Part shown: piece by piece, positions 23,505 through 33,993 of the stretch
How the letters are laid out: each line of letters starts with the position of its first letter
How positions within the stretch are numbered: position 1 is the stretch's first letter
Assembly (NCBI GenBank): GCA_963989385.1
Contig: OZ022511.1
Location: 30,250,503-30,314,502 of the forward strand
Direction: 5' to 3'
Length of the DNA: 64,000 nucleotides
DNA from: Ctena decussata
Taxonomy: Eukaryota > Mollusca > Bivalvia > Lucinida > Lucinidae
Made by a program: the position numbers and the translations under genes
The notes under the pieces: generated by a model
Told to the model about the DNA's origin: nothing
Seen by the model: the letters and a program-made list of their open reading frames with translations, nothing else
Database searches by the model: none

Positions 23505-24190
23505 ATTGCTGCGAATACCAAGCTAATGCCATCCAGAGAGAAATCAAGGTTAAAGGACAGAAGCTTGGAACAGTTGCAAGCTTTAAGTACCTTGGAGCAG
23601 TTGTCTCAGATAAAGGACTAAAACTGGGGGTTCTCTCAAGGATTGCACAAGCTACTGCAGCTCTGACAAAGCTGAGCAAAAATATGGAAAGATAACAACA
23701 TATCTCTTCGATCAAAGGTGTAATCAATGCGCTCCCCTGTAATATCCATATTTCTGTATGCATGTGAGTCACTGACCTAGACAGCAGAGATAGAGAAAAG
23801 AACGCAGGCCATGTAGATGAGATGCTATCGAAGGCTACTGAACATATCATGCAAGGACCATGTCACTAATGGGGATGTTCATAGAATGATCCAAATAGCT
23901 TTTGGAAAATATTACGATCTCCTGACCTTGGTCAAGAAAAGGATAACGAGCTGGTTTTGCCACGTCTCAATGCCATCTGTCTGAGCAAAGAAAATTCTGT
24001 AGGGCACAGTGAAAGGAAAGATGAAAAGGTAGACAGAAGAAAAGATGGGATAATATCAAGGTTTGGATGGGGATGGACTGCCATCTCAAAAAGGGCAACT
24101 GTAGATAAGACTAGGTGGAAAGGGATTGTTGTAAAGTCATATGTAATGCCCCAAGGTTATGGGAAAGACTAGATTCGACTAGACTGTTTA
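23505..24190 (+). pseudogene. Degenerate LINE (family 2) C-terminal region
   Basis: Plus-strand frames carry REIKVKGQKLGTVASFKYLG, then after frame changes ISIFLYACES, MRCYRRLLNIS, KDHVTN and RWKGIV. The same block in better condition lies on the minus strand at 46642-47130, so both copies belong to one family of the common endonuclease/reverse-transcriptase LINEs of invertebrates. Stops interrupt it at several points, including TAG in the ACESLT-T segment. The tail near 24175-24188 is GACTAGATTCGACTAGACTG, a degraded form of the (AATAG)n-type tail at 46629. Only the 3' third is present. Confidence 0.8.
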
Positions 24191-24700
24191 GGATCATATA
24201 ACTAAAGCTACCTCCCTTCTCTAGTGCTTTAGTGTGATATTAATATATTGGCCTTTGTGAACTTAGCCCTTTTTATTGTCGGTTTGAATGAAACGTGGCT
24301 GTTTACTGCCCATTGTACTCCCCTATCCCCTCCCTAAAACACGAAAAACGAGTAGAAACATTGCAGTATACATCCGCCTTTCATAGACAGCGGGATACAA
24401 TCTCTTGATAAAGTTAATAAAATTGTGCAACATATGCGATGTGACCGGCAACCGTTTATCCGGAGAAGGTGCAAAATGTTTTTCACCCTTTATAACTTTC
24501 GTAATCAAAGTTGTTTGTAGAGTTCAGCATATCAAAGGTATTGTGATAGTACAGCGTATCAAGGATATTGTGGTAGTAACCAAATGCAGACATTTGTTTG
24601 AAAGGAAGCTGATTTATAAGATCTGATAATGTATTACGACAACCACCTCTTTGAATACACCGAGTCAGTATATTCTTTTTCATACACACTTAAACAAAGC
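24191..24700. other. Unassigned sequence
   Basis: No feature recognised. Short near-duplications around 24530-24580 (GTATCAAGGATATTGTG-like words) are the only structure. Confidence 0.4.
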
Positions 24701-26260
24701 GTCAGACTAACCACATTTTTAAAATTTGTCTTTACTTGATTTATTGTTAAGAATGTAAACTGCTGCAAGATTGTCAATATGCAATGTGACGTATTGAATA
24801 TTTCTATCTGGATCCCATATTTGGAACGCTAGCTCTACAGGAAAATTGCCTTAAATGTAATTGGAAAATCATAGAGAGCCATTTGCCCATCAGCCAAAAA
24901 TAGCACCGAAACAGGGCCTATGAAGTGGATTGATTTGTTGCTTGACGTCCACGGTAAACAGCTATGGCCATGTCGGGACGGTCAGTTAACCTAACCACAC
25001 TGTTCCTGGGCAGGCTTAGACCTCCTAAGCGGTTAACTAGTACTAAGTGCACATACTGTCGCCAGTAACTGACAATTGCCTTTCTTGAATCAACGGAAGG
25101 AGGAACGTAAGTATTTGGCCAGACCGGGTATCGATCCCAAGACCTCTCACTTATGAGTCAGGTGCCCTACCGACTGCAAATGAAAGGGAGGTCATCCATT
25201 TTTCTTTCCGATATCTTAAGCTAGATCCATTGAAATGCTCAGTAGACAACTGCCATGGCGCCAGCTCTCTGCTGGCATCTTTATTCAACCTTACTCTATA
25301 ATTTGGTCGTGAGGCATATTTTGTTAGATCTATCAATCTGTGCAGGAAACACCCACCAGGTCTAACCACGATGCAACAAAAATTAAAAGGCCTTAAATTG
25401 ATTGAAGTGCACGTAGTGTTATTTTTGACATTTCTGATGTGTGTCCAAAAGAAACCAAAAGAAACCTGACATTTTCTAATTTTATACTTAGGCAGGTGCG
25501 CTTCCATCTTCAGCGAAGCTACAATTAAACCCATAAACGTAAGGCAATTGCACCGTCCAGCTGTTTTACCATTCTTAATGGGTACCCCCACTTGCTCCGA
25601 AAGTGTCAAAAATGTATGTAGTTGATAATGACAAATATTTGAGTTAGCGGGACCCAATATCAGGAAGTCGTCCAATATGCGGGTAATGAATGAAATACCC
25701 AGCCTACTTCACACCTGAACTAAACCTATCAAAGATAGCTGCTGAACTATGCAGGCCCATGCTTAGACACTCATCATAATAATACTGATCTGCCCTTTTG
25801 AAACCAAGCAGCTCATAGTCCTCGCCATGCGCAGGAATAATCCAATATGCTGACTGTATATCAGTCTTATATAGCAGATACATTGTAACTGGACCATCTT
25901 CAACAGCATCGTCAATGTTTATCAGTGGAAAAATCTTAAAATATGAATTTATTGACTGAAATGCCTTTGGGGTAACTGAAATGCTGGATTAACCGATATT
26001 ATTCGGGTTCCTGTTTTGGTACGCCTTCAGTCGAGCTCGCATGTATATTTGGGAAGGAGGTCTAATAAAAGGACCTTGAATTCCCCTTACTCGCGCACTG
26101 TGACGATCGTTTTGAAATAATCTCGGGAAAATCCCTATAAGATTTGAGATTTGGTCTATTCCTGAAATGTCTAGGACACTTATGGCCATTTCTGAAAGCA
26201 TGCCGAAGCCCTATCTACAGATAATCTTGGAAGATAAACCCTCGTATCCACTTTGTGAAG
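24700..26260 (-). pseudogene. Decayed DIRS-like retrotransposon reverse transcriptase and RNase H
   Basis: Read on the minus strand in N-to-C order: a GPFIRPP segment near 26080-26060; KTDIQSAYWIIPAHGEDYEL followed by LLGFKRADQYYY (about 25870-25785); the active-site box ILDDFLILGP (about 25680-25650, LDD in place of YxDD); LSEQVGVPIKNGKTAGRCNC and LTFMGLIVASLKMEA (about 25600-25500); CCIVVRPGGCFLHRLIDLTK (about 25380-25320); and after a SINE insertion HIDNLAAVYILNNKSS (about 24785-24735), an RNase H segment. LDD and the 'VVRPG..FLRRLIDLT' block are typical of tyrosine-recombinase retrotransposons. Several frameshifts and stops separate the blocks. The recombinase was not seen. Confidence 0.8.
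24935..25183 (-). mobile_element. tRNA-derived SINE (family A), near full length
   Basis: Minus-strand order is: A-box remnant GCAGTCGGTAGGGCACCTGA at the 25180 end, CTTGGGATCGATACCCGG (B box, degenerate) near 25128-25145, the body through GTACTAAGTGCACATACT complement and GGTCAGTTAACCTAACCACA complement, and a CAA-type tail near 24935. It interrupts the DIRS-like pseudogene, whose RT part is above 25190 and whose RNase H part is below 24900, so it is younger. Confidence 0.75.
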
Positions 26261-26810
26261 GGGCTTAATCTAATGGCTGTCACTGGTTTGCCCTTTGGAA
26301 ATAAGTAGGTGAGAAGTTCAACGAAGTCCCCAAAGATACTATGCCAGTCCACAAACTATTTTATGCATAAAAGAATTTAATGAAAAGCCCTCCGCGATCT
26401 GTCTCAGAATCGACAAGTGAACGAAGAGCACACCGAGCACAACTTCGAGCCAGAAGCGCATGACCACCCAACGGATAACCTCCGTCGCAGAAACCACGAG
26501 CCCAAGCATCCAGAACACGGAACACTGAAACAGAGAAAACAAAAGCGAAAGCACAAAGTGTCGACCATTCGCCCTCAATTCTAATTTTGCGATTGTCTTC
26601 ATTTCCGTCAATATCGCCGAAATTAAGAGACCGCTATACATAAGTGTTTTACAGCAGCTATTCGGTTCGTGAGAAGGATAACTAAACAATCAATGAAAAA
26701 TTTACGGGGAACAAAAACATCGCGGGTAAAAACCTATGAGGAATCAAAGATGAGACATGCTGCTGTTTGTCGTATTGCCTGTATTGTCTGCTGCTTTGTC
26801 ATCCGGGGCT
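26261..26810. other. Unassigned sequence
   Basis: A 116-codon minus-strand open frame (26339-26689) has hydrophobic stretches but no domain that I recognise and no flanking exon evidence. I leave it uncalled. Confidence 0.4.
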
Positions 26811-26815
26811 CAATT

Positions 26816-27136
26816 TGAGCCGCGACACGACAAAACCAACAATGTGGTTGTGCGCCCAGCGCGGACTTAGATCAGCCTGGGCATCCGCCCAGTCTGATCA
26901 GAGTCTTCGCTGTCCGCAAGGAGGTAGCTTAGATCTTTAGCTAACCTTGTGGTACTTAACAAAGAGTCTGATCAAACTGGGCGGAGTCTTCGCTGTCCGC
27001 ATGGAGGTAGCTTAGACCTTTAGCTAACCTTGGGGTACTTAACAAAGAGTCTGATCAAACTGGGCGGATGCCCAGGCTGATCTGAGTCTGCGCTGGGCGC
27101 ACAACCACATTGTTGGTTTTGTCGTGTCGCGGCTCA
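26816..27136. mobile_element. Palindromic MITE, GAGCCGCGACACGA family, copy 1 (longest)
   Basis: The TIRs start TGAGCCGCGACACGACAAAA and end with the inverse. They continue through CCAACAATGTGGTTGTGCGC and GCGCACAACCACATTGTTGG, about 55 bp of near-perfect pairing. An internal 83-bp unit beginning GAGTCTTCGCTGTCCGC is duplicated (starts 26901 and 26984). Related copies lie at 30994-31232, 32575-32714, 51127-51221 and 59690-59913. No coding capacity. A possible ATTT duplication flanks this copy if the ends are taken as GAGCC/GGCTC. Confidence 0.85.
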
Positions 27137-27870
27137 TTTGTGGTTTCCTTTTGCATCTGTATTTCGGTGTTGTTGTTTGACACCACAAGGAACATAAGGT
27201 GTCGCAATATTTTGTTTCTGTCTAGCCCTCATGTGTGATTCATGGTATTCATTTCATAAAATCAAATGTTTTAGTGTATGCTACAAGGTCCAAAATAGAT
27301 TTAAAACTATTATGCCAAGCTCAATTTTATGGCAAAAGGTCAAATTCATAACATTAAGGTGGTTTTTTGGTAGCCTTTTATGAGATATAATTGTGTGCAA
27401 AAAAAAAGAGAAAAGAACTTGTATCTTATGGAGAAAATGTTATTACGTTTCACCTATTTGCATGCGAAATTATCAACTGCGAAAGGACATGACAATCTCT
27501 TCAGTTTCTGAAACGTCAGTTATATTGTCTAAACGAACTGCATAGGCACATATCGCACTGGCAAGTGTAAAGGTTAATCTGGTCATGTACAGCTCATATT
27601 TTTTTTTCTAGCAGCAAAGTTCGTTTTAATGCGTCAGCACAATTTTGGTTATATCAAATTTCCAGCTGTATTAGAGCTACAGATATGAAAATCTTACGGG
27701 GATTATTCATGGATATTATCCTTATCTCTTCATAAAAAGACATACGTTATGAGTTTTAATGGAACCAACTCATCGAGACGGTTCTGAATAGGGGTCACAA
27801 CATATGTTTCTATTGAGAAATATCTCAGAATCATTTAAAAATACTTACCTAAAGCTTTGTGTAGCAGGTC
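27137..27870. other. Unassigned sequence, possibly intron of the SH2 gene
   Basis: AT-rich, no domain or repeat recognised. If the candidate exon at 27881 is real, this is intronic. Confidence 0.4.
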
Positions 27871-27880
27871 TCTTTTTCAG

Positions 27881-27942
27881 GCACTGAAGAAAAAGATGAT
27901 GATGTTCAAGTGTCTGCCTCATCTGCAGCAAGTCAAAAAGAG
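27881..27942 (+). CDS. Candidate upstream exon of the SH2-domain gene
   Basis: The 62-base segment follows a good acceptor (pyrimidine tract ending TCTTTTTCAG) and ends AAAGAG before GTTTTA, a weak but valid GT donor. In the frame that ends on a complete codon it reads TEEKDDDVQVSASSAASQKE, an acidic, Ser/Ala-rich linker. Joined at phase 0 to the next exon it continues into another low-complexity polar stretch ahead of the SH2 domain. It would take one base from an earlier exon that I could not find. The weak donor and short length keep this a candidate. Confidence 0.4.
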
Positions 27943-28189
27943 GTTTTATTTTCTTTCATATGACATTTTTGCATTAAGCTGAGTCAGAAGTCTCGCGATA
28001 TAAAAATATAATGTCATCAGCAAAATTCAACATTAGTTTTATATTATAGCAACATCATTTGGAATTTCGCAATCATAGAACGCTGGAAAATGAAAATGCA
28101 TCTGCCTACTCGTATCACTTGCTTAATGTCTTTGAATTTCGATCTTGTAGACATTATCATCAGCAGAAATATTTACTATTAATAGGTAA

Positions 28190-28262
28190 AAAAAAGAGTA
28201 AAGGTTTCCTATAGCCTAATAGCCGTAGGGGCAGTGGTGGTTAGAGACCCACTGTATCTATT
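28190..28262 (-). mobile_element. 3' fragment of tRNA-derived SINE (family C)
   Basis: Shares AAAGGTTTCC, TAATAGCCGTAGGGGCAGTG and GGTTAGAGAC with the fuller copy at 44221-44505, in the same orientation. Only the tail-side ~70 bp is present. Confidence 0.7.
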
Positions 28263-28439
28263 AATAGAGGGTTAAAACAATATTGAAGTATATTCCAAAG
28301 TGATAAGCAATTGTAGTTTTGACATTTGAATGGTTTTACTGACGGCCAAATGCTGAGAGGTAGGCAGGTCAGAATAGTAGTACTCTCCCCCTCTATGTCG
28401 AGCAGTAGGTTGGAAACTGCTTTTAATTTCGATACTTAC

Positions 28440-28613
28440 TTGCGGTGTGCCATTGCAAATACTATCAATTGTAATACTGGTAACTAAAGTGACTGTTACT
28501 GAGGAAAAGTAGTTTTGTGATATCCCGTTCGGTCCACTGGAAGTCAGAGTAGATGAAAAGACAATGATAAGAAACCGACATAGTCTATTAGCACATACTG
28601 CCCAAGGCACCAA
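28440..28613 (-). CDS. Weak candidate first exon with signal-peptide-like start (antisense in SH2-gene intron)
   Basis: A minus-strand frame starts at ATG 28613 and runs to a consensus donor (CAA|GTAAGT) at 28440, keeping codon phase. Residues 9-27 (NRLCRFLIIVFSSTLTSSG) are hydrophobic after a basic residue, like a signal peptide. The rest is Ser/Thr-rich, with no recognised domain. No partner exon was found, so this may be chance. Confidence 0.2.
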
Positions 28614-28959
28614 ATTGTAAAGAAATAAAAATCAAAAGCAAACCAAGACAAGCAAATAGGCAAAAGGTCAGCTCTTTCCCGGTAGATGGCCGCTAAGTTA
28701 TTCTAAATTATGTACAAGCAGTCTGAGATTAATAGAAAACTGACACACTATGTCAACAAGAAAATTTCTTTAATTTATTTTCCCCGCCGAAATGGCTGAT
28801 TTGTTTATGGCTTATTTTAAATTGACAAAATTTTGATCACTATTTACTTAGTTACGGCTGAAGCTGCAGATTTTAAGTCAAACAAGGACGAGAATTCATG
28901 TATAAGTGAGGCCATTCTAAACAACTTGCATCAGCATCAGCCCACTATGATTATACATA

Positions 28960-29733
28960 ATTCATATCCAGTTTCATGACATTTCATTCACTGGTGCCAA
29001 AGTATGGCTAATTTTTGTAGTAAAAATCAACTCTAGCATAACTAATGCCTTCATAACACAACCTTATGTCCACTGCCGTATTATGATGATATATAAAAGT
29101 TTTAAGTTTCATGAAATTCCATTTATAGGTGATTTTGATATGACTCAATTTGTCTGAATTAAAGTGATTTAAGGGCATTAACTCATTCATTACCGAAGCA
29201 AGTCCAACAAAACTTGATAGGAACACCCCTGTTACGATAATACATATTTAGTATAAGTTTCATAGAATTCCATTCATTGATTAAAAAGCTTAACTTGTCA
29301 TTTCTAAAATTCATTCAAGGGTAATAACTCATGCACTACTGATGCGTTTTAACGAAACTTTATATGTAGAACTGTCTTATGGTGATACACATTCTTTTTC
29401 AATTCCGTGAAATTCGGATAATTGTTTAAAATCAATGGCTAATTTTACTGTCAAATAAAGTCAAGGGCGGTAACTCATTAACATCTGAAGCCAGTCTAAT
29501 CCAACCCCACGTGCATCATCGCCTTATAAGAATATATGATTCTTTTAAGTTTCATGAAATTCCATTCAGTGATTTCTTTGTCATGGATCCGGACGGACGG
29601 ACAGAAGGACGGACGGACAAACGGACAGAAAGACGGACGGACATGGACAAACCTGTATAACTCCGCCTTCGGAATAATAAAAGTAGTAAACCTCATCAGG
29701 AGCACCGCCTTGGAACGGTCAGTAATACGTAAT
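28960..29733. mobile_element. Central-tandem-repeat element, second family
   Basis: Five diverged units of about 145 bp are anchored on AAGTTTCATGAAATTCCATT (starts about 28971, 29106, 29257, 29400, 29549). A (GGAC)n-type run at 29588-29642 follows, then the end sequence GAGCACCGCCTTGGAACGGT near 29700. The plan is the same as at 11425-12957, with unrelated unit sequence. The same end word occurs alone near 30948-30970. Confidence 0.65.
29588..29642. repeat. (GGAC)n-type microsatellite
   Basis: GGAC units with AGAA and AAAC interruptions directly follow the last ~145-bp unit. Confidence 0.8.
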
Positions 29734-29969
29734 GGTGAGCATAAATCGGGGTCAACATGCTAAATTGCTCCTGCAAGAGATTTTTTTTCCTTTGCGAGTT
29801 GATCTTTTTTAAGAGAAGAGACAAAACTAAACATGACAGAGTTATTTACCATAAAAGTATTCTCAGCCACCTTAAACGAACTGAACACGAACTTTGCCTT
29901 ATAAACGTCAGAATGATGTGAGCCGATAATTTATAATTTTTGACAGAATTTACGGATTTGCTTAATAGT

Positions 29970-30045
29970 ATTCTATTCTATTCTATTTTCTGCAGTGTCG
30001 TTGGGACACCACAGTAACATCAATCCCTTTCCTCAACGCACAATG
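29970..30045 (-). mobile_element. 3' fragment of LINE family 2
   Basis: (TATTC)n at 29973-29990 is followed by GTCGTTGGGACACCACAG and CAATCCCTTTCC, matching the 3' end of the LINE at 46629-46710 (tail plus the last codons, minus sense). It abuts a family B SINE. Confidence 0.7.
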
Positions 30046-30245
30046 TTGCTTTGTATCTTTCTGTGCTGGGGCGTCTTACTAATTTGGATAATAGTAGGGC
30101 CTGAAAGCAGCAGGTGCGAGAGGGGGTTGTTTGAATTTGTTTTTATTTTCATCTGTTCCCTCTTCTGTCTCTTTCTTCCTGTCTCTGGGAGACGGCTCAA
30201 TATAGACTGAAATACTGTCTCAAAGAGCTGTTAAATCAACTTTTA
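30046..30245 (+). mobile_element. SINE (family B), diverged copy
   Basis: Carries GCTGGGGCGTCTTACTAATT, GGGGGTTGTTTGAA, CTGGGAGACGGCTCAATATA and ACTGTCTCAAAGAGCTGTTA in the same order as the 4.3 kb and 6.9 kb copies. The head is poorly conserved and touches the LINE tail fragment. Confidence 0.75.
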
Positions 30246-30990
30246 CAAAATAGGTAAAAATAGATGTTTAATGTTTTCGTATAAGTTGTTCTTATTGTCA
30301 GAGTTGGTGCTTTTCGTAAGTCTGTTGTGTTGACGGTGGTATTTTTGTTGGGTTGAACTAAAGCAACTAAGAATAAAGGGCGAGGGTTGGTCGACCATAA
30401 ACCGGTTAACATACACCTAATTTCATTTATGGCCGTCCCAAGGCGGCAGTCCTGTTTTGGTTCTTCTTGGTTGTTTTGTGTTGTTTGTTGCTATGTCTGT
30501 TTTTGATGTATTGTTTGTGATATTAAGGCTAGCCCGTTGACCACCTACGTGAGAAGTGGCTGTTAACATGGCTGCCGCTGGTTATGTCTTTGGTGGTTAC
30601 TAATTGTGTGTTGTCTTTTTCCCACATTGGGTGGGATCTGGGATTGAATTTTGGCAGTGCCGGAGAATTTTCCTACTTACTTTTCCGCCATTTTGCCGTT
30701 ATGTATCTAACGTAAATGAGAAGGCAAATGTTCAGGAACCGACACAGCCGATCGCCACATCCTACCCTAAACATCAATAGGGAAGGCAAACAAAACAGAA
30801 GACCCAAAAATCGAAACAAGACAAGTGGAATACCAAGATATCAGCTGTTTGCCAGCAGATAGCCTTCAAGCATTCCCAAGTAACATACAAATGTCAAAGA
30901 TTAATTAACAGCTGACAAAAAATGACAATAATAGTAAACTACAACAGAAGCACCGCCTGGTATCGGTCAGCAATAATTCTATATAAAACT
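30246..30990. other. Unassigned intronic-looking sequence
   Basis: No domain recognised. A solo terminal word of the second tandem-repeat element family lies near 30948-30975 (GAAGCACCGCCTGGTATCGGT-like). Confidence 0.4.
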
Positions 30991-30993
30991 ATA

Positions 30994-31232
30994 TGAGCCG
31001 CGACACGACAAAATCAACAAAGTGGCATGTGCGCCTAGCACAGACTCAAATTAACCTGGGCATCCGCCCAGTCTGATCAGAGTCTTTGCTAAGCGCTTAA
31101 AGGGTAGCTAAGGGTCTAAGCTACCTCCAAGCGGACAGCAAAGAGTCTGATCAGACAAGGCGGATGCCCAGGCTGATCTGAGTCTGTGCTGGGCGCACAA
31201 CCACTTTGTTGGTTATTTCCTGTCGCGGCTCA
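30994..31232. mobile_element. Palindromic MITE, GAGCCGCGACACGA family, copy 2
   Basis: Ends TGAGCCGCGACACGACAAAA and TGTCGCGGCTCA, with the family's internal words GCATCCGCCCAGTCTGATCA and CAGGCTGATCTGAGTCTG. Its right end is 18 bases before exon 31251, so the MITE makes up most of the 3' end of that intron. Confidence 0.85.
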
Positions 31233-31250
31233 ATTATTTGCTCGTTTCAG

Positions 31251-31358
31251 GAAACATCACCGCGGCAAACGGAAGTACAAAGTAAAGAGGAGAACCATCC
31301 ATGGCTGTTTCAACATACTGAAAGCGCAAGAGTTGAAGAATTGCTAAAATCTGATAAA
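31251..31358 (+). CDS. SH2-domain protein, exon with linker and SH2 start
   Basis: The exon is 108 bases, exactly 36 codons. It is preceded by ATTTGCTCGTTTCAG and followed by GTATGC. It reads ETSPRQTEVQSKEENH, then PWLFQHTESARVEELLKSDK. The first part is a polar linker. The second fits the start of an SH2 domain: the conserved Trp, then the alpha-A helix pattern (WxxxxxxxxxxEELL), with Ser at the position of the usual alpha-A Arg. It joins at phase 0 to exon 32735. Together the exons would make a cytoplasmic adaptor or signalling protein; the N-terminal part is not in view. Confidence 0.75.
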
Positions 31359-31439
31359 GTATGCACGACATTTGGTATACCAATGAAGATATTGCTCATT
31401 GAAGTCCCCCTGAAACATCCATTACATGTTTTTTTCCTC

Positions 31440-32570
31440 TGACTCATCCGGCAAGAAAATAGTCATTTAGAGCTGACTGAGATGATATCTCAAGCCTAGA
31501 CCACGAAATCTGTCTCACTTTGTCATTCATTACATACACCAGACAGCAATGATGATTTTAACACAATACCGTTTGTTCTGTTGCTTTCAGGATAGGAAAT
31601 TCACAGCCTGTGCTGCGATTAAGCTCTAATCATGCAGATTGCATTAATAAGACGGACCGGAGTAATGTTCTACAAATGCTTAGCATTTAAGGCCTTTCTT
31701 GTTTTATTAAGTAAACTGGAAGGATAAATAGTCAATTAAATGTATCGGTGTCTGACATTTTGAGCCTTTTGAAGGGGCGACCTTGACGTCACGAAACACG
31801 AAATGAAAGTGACGTCATAAAACTTGCGCGTAAAGTTAGATTTCTGCACACTAATAAACTTCAAAGCGACACCTGAAAAAAATGATTCAACATCTCTAAT
31901 GGCGTCATTATTTTTTTCATTTAAACTCTTTAAGAAACTTCGCTTTTATCCAACTAGTAAGTAAATTCTATCCAATTAGCAGAAACGTCAAGAAATCGGG
32001 TTGATGTGAATTTCGTTTTCTTTGCAGTACACCTTAAAGCTATTTTTTGTGTTTCTCGAAATATTTTCTGGAAGCATTAATAAATATGAAAATGTTAAAA
32101 GCAAAATTTCTGATTTTCGCTCCATTAGGCTCAAAACTTCAGACACTATCACAAATTGTAAAGCTTGGCAGGAACGTTTCAGACTCGTTTTCGGATTATT
32201 AAGTCTATTTCTGTTGTGGTTCCCCAATGTTACGTGTTTTTATGTCCTCTTGTCTGTGGTCTTCTTGCAATATTGTCACCTGTATAGCTGCCCACTTTCG
32301 TTTTGTAATTATAAAGATAAAATAGGTTAAATAAATGTTACTGTAGTTTTTTATTTGTGGTAGCTGAATGACCACCTGTCTGGGAAAGAGCAGTTCATTC
32401 GATTTACCGTGCATCTCTTTTGTGAACTGTTGTCACTTTAAGTACACGTATATACTTCTTTCCTTTTTGATTTTGGGGACGGGATGTGGGACCTGACTGT
32501 ACTAGTTCCTGATCATTGCCTATCTTTTCACTTTAGGTGAACTGGTATTCTGTTTTTGACCTGCATGTCA
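31440..32570. other. Intron of the SH2 gene, no further feature
   Basis: Intronic sequence. Two TGACGTCA octamers lie close together at 31784-31791 and 31810-31817. No repeat body recognised. Confidence 0.5.
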
Positions 32571-32574
32571 TAAC

Positions 32575-32714
32575 TGAACCAAGACAAGACAAAAGCAACA
32601 AAGAAGCATGTGCGCCCAGCAAAGACTAAGATCAGCCTTGGCATCCGAACAGGCTGATTTGAGGCTTCGTTGGGCGCCCATGCCACGTTGTTGGTTTTGT
32701 CGTGTCGCGGCTTA
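32575..32714. mobile_element. Palindromic MITE, GAGCCGCGACACGA family, copy 3 (short)
   Basis: The left end is worn (TGAACCAAGACAAGACAAAA), the right end good (TGTCGTGTCGCGGCTTA). It is only 140 bp, with the central words lost. The right end is 20 bases before exon 32735. Confidence 0.8.
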
Positions 32715-32734
32715 ATTATGTTTATTCTTTTCAG

Positions 32735-32893
32735 GATGGACGTTTTGCCGTGATACAAGAGGACGACGAAAGCATGCCTTTTACACCTTACACGCCTATA
32801 GTAGTGCAAAATGGTCAGCTAAAGAAGGTTCCGGTTATGAAGAAGGAAACGGCAGGGAGGGCGAAATATTCGATTGCCACTTCGAAAGACAAA
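32735..32893 (+). CDS. SH2-domain protein, central SH2 exon with FLVR arginine lost
   Basis: The exon is 159 bases, 53 codons, bounded by TTTATTCTTTTCAG and the perfect donor GTAAGT, phase 0 at both ends. It covers SH2 strands beta-B to beta-D: DGRFAVIQEDDESMPFTPYT, then PIVVQNGQLKKVPVMKK and AKYSIATSKDK. Against the family pattern DGxFLVRxS the segment reads DGRFAVIQE, so the invariant beta-B5 Arg that grips phosphotyrosine is Ile. The beta-D His (usually KHYKI) is also missing (KKVPV). The fold-defining hydrophobic positions are kept. By homology the domain should fold, but canonical phosphotyrosine binding is unlikely; that is inference. Confidence 0.8.
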
Positions 32894-32899
32894 GTAAGT

Positions 32900-33007
32900 C
32901 CAGCAGGCACTTAATGTTAATCAACACTGAATCCACAGTCGATTCAACATCATTACGTTGAATCATTCGTGGATTCAGTGTTGATCCTACAGTGTGTGCA
33001 CAGTGAG
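32900..33007. mobile_element. Palindromic MITE, CCAGCAGGCAC family, at a splice donor
   Basis: Begins CCAGCAGGCAC immediately after the GTAAGT donor of exon 32735-32893. It contains perfect 17-bp arms ATCAACACTGAATCCAC and GTGGATTCAGTGTTGAT (32920-32984) around GATTCAAC / GTTGAATC. It ends GTGCACAGTGAG, which corresponds to the GTGCCCAGTGGG end of the better-preserved copy at 55929-56036. Confidence 0.75.
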
Positions 33008-33993
33008 AAGTAGTTTTGAACTGATGGATATATTGGATGCATGAACACTTTAAAAAAAACAATATTAGCAATACAACTCTGTTTAATCGGTTTAATGATA
33101 ATGACAGTGAAACACAGTTAATGCTCCCATCTGTTTGAATGTCCTTTGCTTACATTTGACGTTACTTTTGCTATTTCCAGCGTTACTGTCTTTTAATATC
33201 GTGCTGTAATATACATAAGCGAAGGGTCGAAGGGGTAAGACCTTACCCAAACTAAATATCCTACCCAAATTAAATAGCCTTTGCGCGCCACCTCCTAAAA
33301 TATTCTAGCAGATTTAGCCTGTTTTCCATTCATTATCATGGATATTTTTCAAAGCGAAACAGGCCATTTGGTGTGGTAAATAAAAAAACGGACATCGGGA
33401 ATTGCCAGCTATCATACCCTATAAGGTGTATGGTTAGGTGTTTCCGACATTTGTGAAAGGAATGCAACTTTTGCAACTTCCTATTGGTTTCTTTAGACAA
33501 CGACACCGTTCTAGAAAAGAGATCAAGCCTTTAAGAAAGATTATGCACATGTATCAGTAAATTATTTCCTTTCAGCGTTAGTACCCATATAGAAAACGGG
33601 GGCAAACTGAAAATGGCAGAGTCGCTTCGCCTGAAATTATAAGCATTCTCCTAGACAGACAAAAATATATCTCTGAATGCATGCGTCTGTTATAATTGCA
33701 AAGAACCCTTTTGAAAATTGCCAAGTTTTAATCTTTACGTCGAATACATGTACTATCTTTAACGCTTATTTTCGTACAAGTTTTCTCGAAAATTTTCCAT
33801 GATACAGTTTATGAGTTTCTCTCACTACGAATTTACGGCTAAGTCTTTTCTGGCTCCTTAATTTTTTTAATAGATTCGGCCACCCCATAAAATCGAATTC
33901 TTCCTTACGCCTATCTTTTATGCTTATTAGAGTTATATAAGATTTTATGAAGTACGTGAAACATAACACATATATTTCTTTGTATTATCTCAG

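Noticed and set aside
23479..23850. 123-codon minus-strand open frame
   Set aside because: Antisense to the degenerate LINE copy read on the plus strand.
26339..26689. 116-codon minus-strand frame as a membrane protein
   Set aside because: Hydrophobic stretches only; no conserved motif and no exon borders.
32702..32914. Intronless reading of the SH2 exon as a 70-codon gene
   Set aside because: The start codon lies in the MITE/intron and the end in the next intron; consensus splice sites define the exon as 32735-32893.
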